Shown: positions 58,430 to 64,000 of the stretch, piece by piece
Position numbering within the stretch: position 1 is the first letter of the stretch
How the letters are laid out: every line of letters begins with the position of its first letter
Assembly: GCF_018446385.1 (NCBI RefSeq)
Contig: NC_055986.1
Location: 26,584,302-26,648,301 of the forward strand
Source: Zingiber officinale
Taxonomy: Eukaryota > Streptophyta > Magnoliopsida > Zingiberales > Zingiberaceae
Direction: 5' to 3'
Length of the DNA stretch: 64,000 bases
Notes under the pieces: model-generated
Told to the model about the DNA's origin: nothing
The model's input: the letters and a program-made list of their open reading frames with translations, nothing else
The model's database searches: none
Program-made: the position numbers and the translations under genes

Positions 58430-58915
58430 GAGCCAGGGGTTTAAGGTCGCCGCTCGACCATTGATGTCATTCCGGGTTTAAGGTCGTCGCTCGACCATTG
58501 ATGTAGACCCGGCTTTAAGGTCGTCGCTTGACCGTTGATGTAGACCCGTGTTTAAGGTCGTCACTCAATCGTTGGGGAAGACAAGGGTTTAAAGTCTCCA
58601 CTCGACCGTTGACCTAGACCAGGGTTTAAGGTCGCCGTTCGACCGTTGGTGGAGACTAGGGTTTAAGGTCATCGCTTAACCATTGACGTAGACCAGGGTT
58701 TAAGGTCGCTGCTCAACCATTGATGGAGACTAGAGTTTAAGGTTGTCGCTCGACCGTTGACGGAGACTAGAGTTTAAGGTCACTGCTCGACCGTTGACGG
58801 AGACTAGAATTTAAGGTCGTCGCTCGACCGTTGACGGAGACTAGAGTTTAAGGTCGCCGCTCGACCGTTGATGGAGACTAGAGTTTAAGGTCGTCGCTCA
58901 ACCATTAAGGGAGAC
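58430..58915 (-). repeat. G3 minisatellite between pol and antisense ORF
   Basis: About thirteen tandem units of 36-39 bp with the core GTTTAAGGTCGCCGCTCGACC. This is the reverse complement of the G2 minisatellite core, so the repeat is part of the family. Confidence 0.9.
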
Positions 58916-59908
58916 ACATCTCAAGAGACGTTCACTTTTTATTCATATTTTGCCCTGCGTCCAGAAAACATACAAAAATACATGTATTCACTCGCGCACC
59001 TCTCATCCGATCCTGTAGGGTTGGAGATGATTCACACTCCATGCCCTCTCGAGCTACCTTCCCTCTTCATCCTCCAGGTAGTAGGCGCCCGAACGAAGCT
59101 TCTGCATGATCTTGAAAGGTCCCGCCCATGGGGCTTCGAGCTTGGTGACGTCACCGACCGGCTTCACTTTCTTCCAGATTAGATCGCCAACTTAGAAGGA
59201 CCTCGGGATCACCCTCCGATTGTAGTTCTGTTTCATCCGTTGCTGGTACGTCGTGAGTCGAACAGCTGCTTTCACCCACGTTTCGTCCACCAAGTCAAGC
59301 TCGATGAGCCTCTGTTTGGTGTTTCCTTCATCGTAGTACTGCACTCGATCGGATTCTACTCCAATCTCCACAGGGACGACTGCTTCACCGTCGTATACCA
59401 AGTGAAGGGGGTTACGCCAATCGCCTCCTTCGAGGTCGTGCGAAGGGCTCACAACACACTGGGAAGCTCGTCGACCCAGCTGCCTCTGACGTGGTCGAGC
59501 TAAGCGCATAAAACTCTAAGGATCTTCCGATTGGCGACTCCAGCTTGTCCGTTATCCTGGGGGTAGGCCACCGATGTAAAGGCCTATTGGATGTCATAGC
59601 CCTTGCACCGCTCTATGAGCCCCTGACCGACGAACTGTCTTCCATTGTCTGATACGAGTTGGCATGGGATGCCGAACCGACATATGATGTTCTGCCAAAC
59701 AAACTTAGTGACTATCTGCTCCGTTATTCTTGCCAATGGCTCGGCTTCCACCAACTTCGAGAAGTAGTCCACCACGACGAGTAAAAATTTCCTTTGACCG
59801 GTCGTCATGGGGAATGGCCCAACGATATCCATGCCCCATTGGTCGAACGGGCAAGATACTGTGGATGCCTTCATCTCCTCGATCGGTCGGTGCGGAAGGT
59901 TATGATAC
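58916..59908 (-). pseudogene. G3 integrase
   Basis: Frame 59584-59874 has MDIVGP and VSDNGRQF, the first two catalytic Asp regions. Frame 59192-59509 is the C-terminal part (DLVDETWVKAAVRL and YNRRVIPRSF). The stretch with the catalytic Glu near 59550 is interrupted. The end (58916-59191) contains stops before the minisatellite. Confidence 0.75.
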
Positions 59909-60708
59909 TTCTAGAAAAACAAGCAGGTGACCACCTTCTGAGCAGCATCTTCTTGGAGGGTCGACCAAAAATATTCGGCCATGAGTATCTTTCGAGCTAA
60001 CGCACGACCGCCCGGATGGCCTCTGCTGGAGCCTTGATGCACCTCCCGGAGAATGTACTCAACATCTTCCGATCCGACGCATTTGAGTAGGGGCCTGGAG
60101 AAAGCTCTCTTATAAAGTTGGTCCCTAATCAAGGTGAACCGTCCGACCCTCTTATTCAGCAAGCGAGCTTCTTCCAGATCAGCAAGTGCAGCTCCCGACC
60201 GCAAGAACTCTATCAAGACCGCTCTCCAGTCATTAGGGAAGGTTATTCCTTCCATTCGGTCGATATGCACCATGAGCGAGACTTGTTCAATCAGCTGCCC
60301 TATGAAGATCGACGATAACGAACTAGCTAATTTTGTCAACTCGTTCACCGCCTGGTTCTCTGATCGGGGGATTTTTTGTATAATGACCTCTTGAAAGTTG
60401 GTCTTCAGCTTCTTGAAGACCTCCACATAGAGCCTAAGTTAGACATTGCTTATGTCGAACATCCCGGATAGCTATTGGGCGGCCAATTGAGAATCCGAGT
60501 GGATGAGGGCTTTAGCATCTCCCACATGCCGGGCTGCATGTAGGCCGACTAACAATGCTTCATATTCGGCTTCATTATTGGTGGCTCTGTAGTCCAGGTG
60601 AACGGAGAGCTACATCCGGTCTTCCCGTGGTGAGATGAGCAATATGCCGATTTCGTTGCCTTGCCGAGTGGACGAGCCGTCAACATATATCTTCCATGTT
60701 GCCTCCGG
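59909..60708 (-). pseudogene. G3 archaeal-type RNase H and integrase zinc finger
   Basis: Frame 59911-60426 carries IPRSENQAVNELTKLASSLS (end of the second RNase H) and the His-rich zinc-binding part (HQGSSRGHPGGR). The N-terminal part at 60427-60708 has several stops (near 60440, 60480 and 60708). Confidence 0.7.
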
Positions 60709-61182
60709 CTAGATATTTTGGACCTCTATGACGAAATCTGCCAAGGCTTGAGTCTTGATTGTCGCTCGGGGTTGATATTGAATGTCGAATTCACTTAACT
60801 CGATCGCCCATTTGATTAGCCTTCCTGATGCTTCGGGGTTGAGAATGACTAGTCCCAAGGTGTTGTTAGTTAGCACAATGATTGTGTGCGCTAGGAAGTA
60901 CGGACGAAGCCTCTGAGCAGCGAGAATCAAAGCATAAGCTAATTTTTCAAGACCGGTGTAGCAAGACTCTTCATTCTTCAATATATGGCTTAAAAAGTAT
61001 ACATGCTGCTTCTCTTGGTTGTTCTGCCTAACTAGAGCCGACCCGACCGCATGCTCGTTGGATGATAAATAGATCCAGAGTGGCTCACCAACAATTGGCT
61101 TGCCCAATACAAGCAAGGAGTTAAGATATTCCTTCAGCTCTTCCAATACATGATCGCACTCGGTGTCCCATTGGAATTTCAT
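60709..61182 (-). pseudogene. G3 RNase H (gypsy type)
   Basis: A 157-codon frame starting KFQWDTECDHVLEELK, with YFLSHILKNEESCYT and FLAHTIIVLTNNTLG. It overlaps the end of the RT frame by four bases, a frameshift relative to G2's arrangement. Confidence 0.8.
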
Positions 61183-61967
61183 AGCTCAGTGAAGCACTTT
61201 GAAAATGGCAAGCTCTGGTTGGATAACTTGGATATGAATCTGGACAGCGCCATGATCTGACCAGTTAGCCGTTGAGCTTCCTTCAAGTTCTGAGGAGGCG
61301 GCATGTCTTGTAACGCTCTGACCTTGCTTGGATTGGCTTCAATGCCCCGCTCAGTGACGATGTAACCCAGGAACTGACCACTCTTTGCACTGAACAGACA
61401 CTTGTCGGGGTTCAACTTTATCCCATAAGCCCTCAGCGTTCGGTAGGTCTCCTCGATATCTGCGCATAGGTCAGTAGCTCGGAGTGATTTTATTAATATG
61501 TCATCAACGTATACCTCCATGTTACGGTTGATCTGTCGTCGGAACACCTTGTCCATTAGCCTCTGGTAAGTGGCTCCGACATTCTTCAGTCCAAACAACA
61601 TTACGTTGTAACAGTACGTTCCGTCGATCGTAATGAAGCTGACCTTCTCTTGGTTCTCGCGGGCGAGCGACACTTGGTGATACCCTTGGTATGCGTCGAG
61701 CATGCAGATCAGCTCACACCCCGCCGTTGAGTCCACCATCTGTTCTATCCTGGGCAACAGATAGAAGTCCTTTGGGCACGCCTTGTTCGAATCACGAAAG
61801 TCGATGCAGACCTGCCATTTATTGCCCGTCTTGGATACCAACATGACATTGGCTAGCCAACTCGGGAATTGAACTTCCCTAATATGGCCGGCCTCCAGCA
61901 ACTTCTCTATCTCTGCCCGGATGATCAAATTTTGCTCCGCACTGAAATCCCTCTTTCTTTGCTTCAC
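61179..61967 (-). pseudogene. G3 reverse transcriptase with intact YVDD
   Basis: A 262-codon frame with SWLANVMLVSK, CIDFRDSNKACPKDF, LDAYQGYHQ and the catalytic YVDD at 61500-61511. It is the best preserved RT here, yet it is separated from RNase H by a frame change and from the protease by a stop at about 61968. The family enzyme copies element RNA into DNA in the cytoplasm. Confidence 0.85.
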
Positions 61968-62538
61968 CTGTCGAGTGTTCGGTCGGACATGAAGCTCATG
62001 CTAAGCCATGCTCAGGGAGATACCGAGAAGCTCATGCGTCGACTAGGTGAACACATCATGATTTTATCTAAGGCAGGCGATCAACTCTACCTTCTTCTCC
62101 ACCTCCAGGTCGGCGGCAATAAAGGTGGTTGCTTCTGTTCGGCTAGGGTGGATCTGTACCTCCTCCTTTTCTTCATACACCAGTGGAGGAGGCTTTTTAG
62201 TGATTGCGTTCACCTCCAAGCACAAATTCTTCCGAGCGCTTCTCACTTCGGACTTGACCATCTCACCGTAGCATCGCCGAGCGACCAACTGATCACCTTT
62301 AACCTCGCTCATCCGGTCGTCCACTGGGAACTTAATCTTTTGGCAGTAGGTAGACACCAGAGCTCGGAATTCGTTGAGGGTCGGTCAACCCAAGATGACG
62401 TTGTAGGCCGACGGTGTGTCCACCATGATAAAGTTCATGGTTCTTGTTCTCCTCAGTGGCTCCTCTCCGAGCGAGATGGCTAGTCGGGCCTGTCTGAGCG
62501 GCAGTACTTCATTTCCCATGAAACCATACAGCGGGATC
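61968..62538 (-). pseudogene. G3 protease C-terminal part and linker
   Basis: Frame 62064-62357 (YCQKIKFPVDDR and GDQLVARRCYGEMVK) is equivalent to 37380-37680 in G2. Upstream, the strand reads PSAYNVILG near 62396. The protease catalytic Asp is beyond the D' insertion. Confidence 0.75.
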
Positions 62539-62739
62539 TGTTGGGGCAATTTCCCTAGGTCAAAGTTGACCAGTTTGACTAAGCTTAAGTTGAGTTAAGC
62601 TTGAGTCAGGATTTGAGTTTTGATGTTTGACAATATAAGGAGATTGCTAGAGCAATCATCCTGTTATAGAGATGGTCAAAGGGTTGACCAGCTTGATGAG
62701 AATACAAGTCAAGTAGGTCAATGATGACAGGAGACTTGA

Positions 62740-63090
62740 CTGGGAAAGTCCTAACTGGATGTTAGACATTTGGAAAGTCCTAGTAAGGAGCTAGGCAGGG
62801 GAAAGTCCTGGTGAGGAGCCAGGCAATGGGAAAGTCCTAGTGAGGAGCTAGGCAGGAGAAAGTTCTGGTGAGGAGCCAGGCAACGGGAAAGTCTTAGTGA
62901 GGAGCTAGGCAGGAGAAAGTCCTGGTGAGGAGCCAGGCAATTGGAATGTCCTGGTGAGGAGCCAAGCAAGTGGAAAGTCCTGGTGAGGAGTCAGGCAGTT
63001 GGAAAGTCCAAGTGTGATATTGGCAAAGGAGAAAGTCCTGGTGAGGAGCCAGACAATTAGAAAGTCCAAGTGTGATCTTGGCAAAGGGTG
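62740..63090. repeat. Tandem repeat GGAAAGTCCTGGTGAGGAGC in D'
   Basis: About ten units of 28-36 bp, the inverted counterpart of 15117-15372. The Leu/Pro/Ser-rich frames on the minus strand (62751-63115) are repeat artefacts. Confidence 0.85.
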
Positions 63091-63363
63091 TAAATCCAAG
63101 ATGTGGTCTTGACAAGGTAAGTCCTGGTATGACTTAGCAAGGAAGAACCCGACAACTAGGATGAGGCCGAAGGAAGCTCCTGAAGGCAAGGCGTGAAGGA
63201 TGGAGAGATATCCGAGGGATGCGAGGCTGATGGAGGAGGCTAGAAGGCTAGTTCGAGGTTGGTCGGATGTGGCCAAATGCTAGGCATGGAGACCCAACAG
63301 GTCACGATTGATCGGGAGTTGGGTTGGAGACTTTGGACTTAAGATTGAGTCAAGTCCAGGATG

Positions 63364-63745
63364 GTCAATCGAATGGTCAATCGATTGAACCAGGGTCCAA
63401 TCGATCAGCCGATCGATTGGAGTGTGCTACGAAGGAAGAAATGGCCCAATCGATTGGTCGATCGATTGGGAGAATGAGTCGTGAGCACAGAGGCCTTCCC
63501 AATCGATCAGGAAATCGATTGGGAATCTCCAATCGATCGTTCGATTAATTGGAGCTGGGAGTTCTCGCGCGATCGCGAGAACACAGAAAGCATCTGAATT
63601 GATCGGTGGATCGATTCAGACTGTCCCAATTGATTGGCTGATCGATTAGGATTTGACCGTTGCGCAGGATGCAGGTGATGGACGGCTGTGATGGAGCGGT
63701 GTTGACGTGGCAATCGATTGGGGTTGATTTCAATCGATTGGGAGC
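63364..63745. repeat. Cluster of CCAATCGAT...ATCGATTGG palindromes in D'
   Basis: Same type as 14579-14962, about nine palindromes. It lies next to a direct counterpart of the D sequence GATGCAGGTGATGGACG. Confidence 0.85.
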
Positions 63746-63971
63746 ACAGGATATAACTGTTACGGAGCGTTTTCTTCGCAGATTTTTGCGATCTTCTCCT
63801 GCGAGCTTTCAACGATTTTCATGCGAGCTTCTCCGACTTTCACCGCTAGTTCTTGAAGGCTCTTGAGAGTATTCTCTCAAGGTTCAAGAGGCAACAACAA
63901 GCAACAAGTAAGCAAGAAGAGAGTGTTTTTACTTGTATTTGTATTTATTCTTCTTGTGTGAGTTGTTTGTG

Positions 63972-64000
63972 TTGGGACCTTGACGTCCGCTAGAGGGGGG
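63972..64000. mobile_element. Start of another LTR inserted in D'
   Basis: TGTTGGGACC followed by CGCTAGAGGGGGG to the window end matches the plus-strand left ends of D, A and B. The surrounding D' sequence is interrupted here compared with D. Only 29 bases are visible. Confidence 0.5.

Larger units (their letters stand above)
34030..62538 (-). mobile_element. G3: Tat-lineage Ty3/gypsy element, minus strand, with G2 inserted in its 3' LTR
   Basis: G3 comprises 3' LTR pieces 34045-34178 and 54428-55127, an antisense ORF (55880-57997), a minisatellite (58430-58915) and pol on the minus strand (58970-62538). At 62539 it is cut by D', and its gag and 5' LTR lie beyond the window. The LTR pieces are joined when G2 (34179-54427) is set aside, and the order of motifs then matches the LTR of G1. 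The outer end of the 3' LTR (expected TGATCCTGTCC) is missing near 34030, so that edge is truncated. Confidence 0.75.
62539..64000 (+). mobile_element. D': second D-family LTR-like element, cut by the window edge and another insertion
   Basis: Begins TGTTGGGGCAATTTCCCTAGG, the reverse complement of the right end of D. The tandem and palindrome arrays follow in the mirrored order. At about 63972 the sequence leaves the D pattern and a new LTR-like start TGTTGGGACC appears. Its right end and target duplication are not visible. Confidence 0.7.

Overview
This is plant nuclear DNA, most likely monocot. It has spliced genes with GT-AG introns, AT-rich intergenic DNA and long LTR retrotransposons that have inserted into one another. 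The reverse-transcriptase (RT) wording resembles Tat-lineage elements I associate with Zingiberales (ginger/banana relatives), but that taxon is a guess. Only one host gene looks intact: S-adenosylhomocysteine hydrolase (SAHH) on the minus strand at 31289-33248, with three exons and 485 codons. Nearly everything else is transposable element, and many element borders can be fixed from 3-7 bp target-site duplications (TSDs) read in the sequence.

Left block (1-29558). A CACTA-like DNA transposon (T1, <1-3828) carries a small DUF761-like gene fragment and abuts a minus-strand Tat-lineage Ty3/gypsy element (G1, 3829-29558). G1 is split by three insertions: a gag-only copia-type element A (5056-9290, TSD AAACT), a second member B (11535-25686, TSD AGGGG) and a solo LTR S1 (26047-27871, TSD TCTCG). 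B is itself interrupted by LTR-like element D (13629-15572), which carries a 463-bp fold-back element F (13852-14314), and by an 8.1-kb CACTA transposon E (16487-24609, TSD TAT). E holds about 5 kb of alternating palindromic tandem repeats and a captured, intron-containing piece of a plant 3xHMG-box protein gene.

Gene island (29559-34030). AT-rich DNA without recognisable genes is followed by SAHH and about 0.7 kb of upstream sequence containing a clear TATA box.

Right block (about 34030-64000). A minus-strand Tat element (G3) had its 3' LTR split by a plus-strand Tat element (G2, 34179-54427). G2 in turn contains a solo LTR S2 (34903-36584, TSD ACCGT) and a 9.1-kb plus-strand LTR element C without pol (LARD type, 40609-49726, TSD GGCGC). 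G2 and G3 share a layout: pol (RT, RNase H, a second archaeal-type RNase H, integrase), then a 35-38 bp minisatellite, then an antisense, apparently spliced coiled-coil ORF. At 62539 G3 is broken by a second D-family element (D'), which is itself interrupted at about 63972 by the start of another LTR.

Relative order from nesting: G1 before A, B and S1; B before D and E; D before F; G3 before G2 before S2 and C. No rRNA, tRNA, CRISPR or bacterial-type feature was seen. All coding regions of the retrotransposons carry stops or frameshifts.
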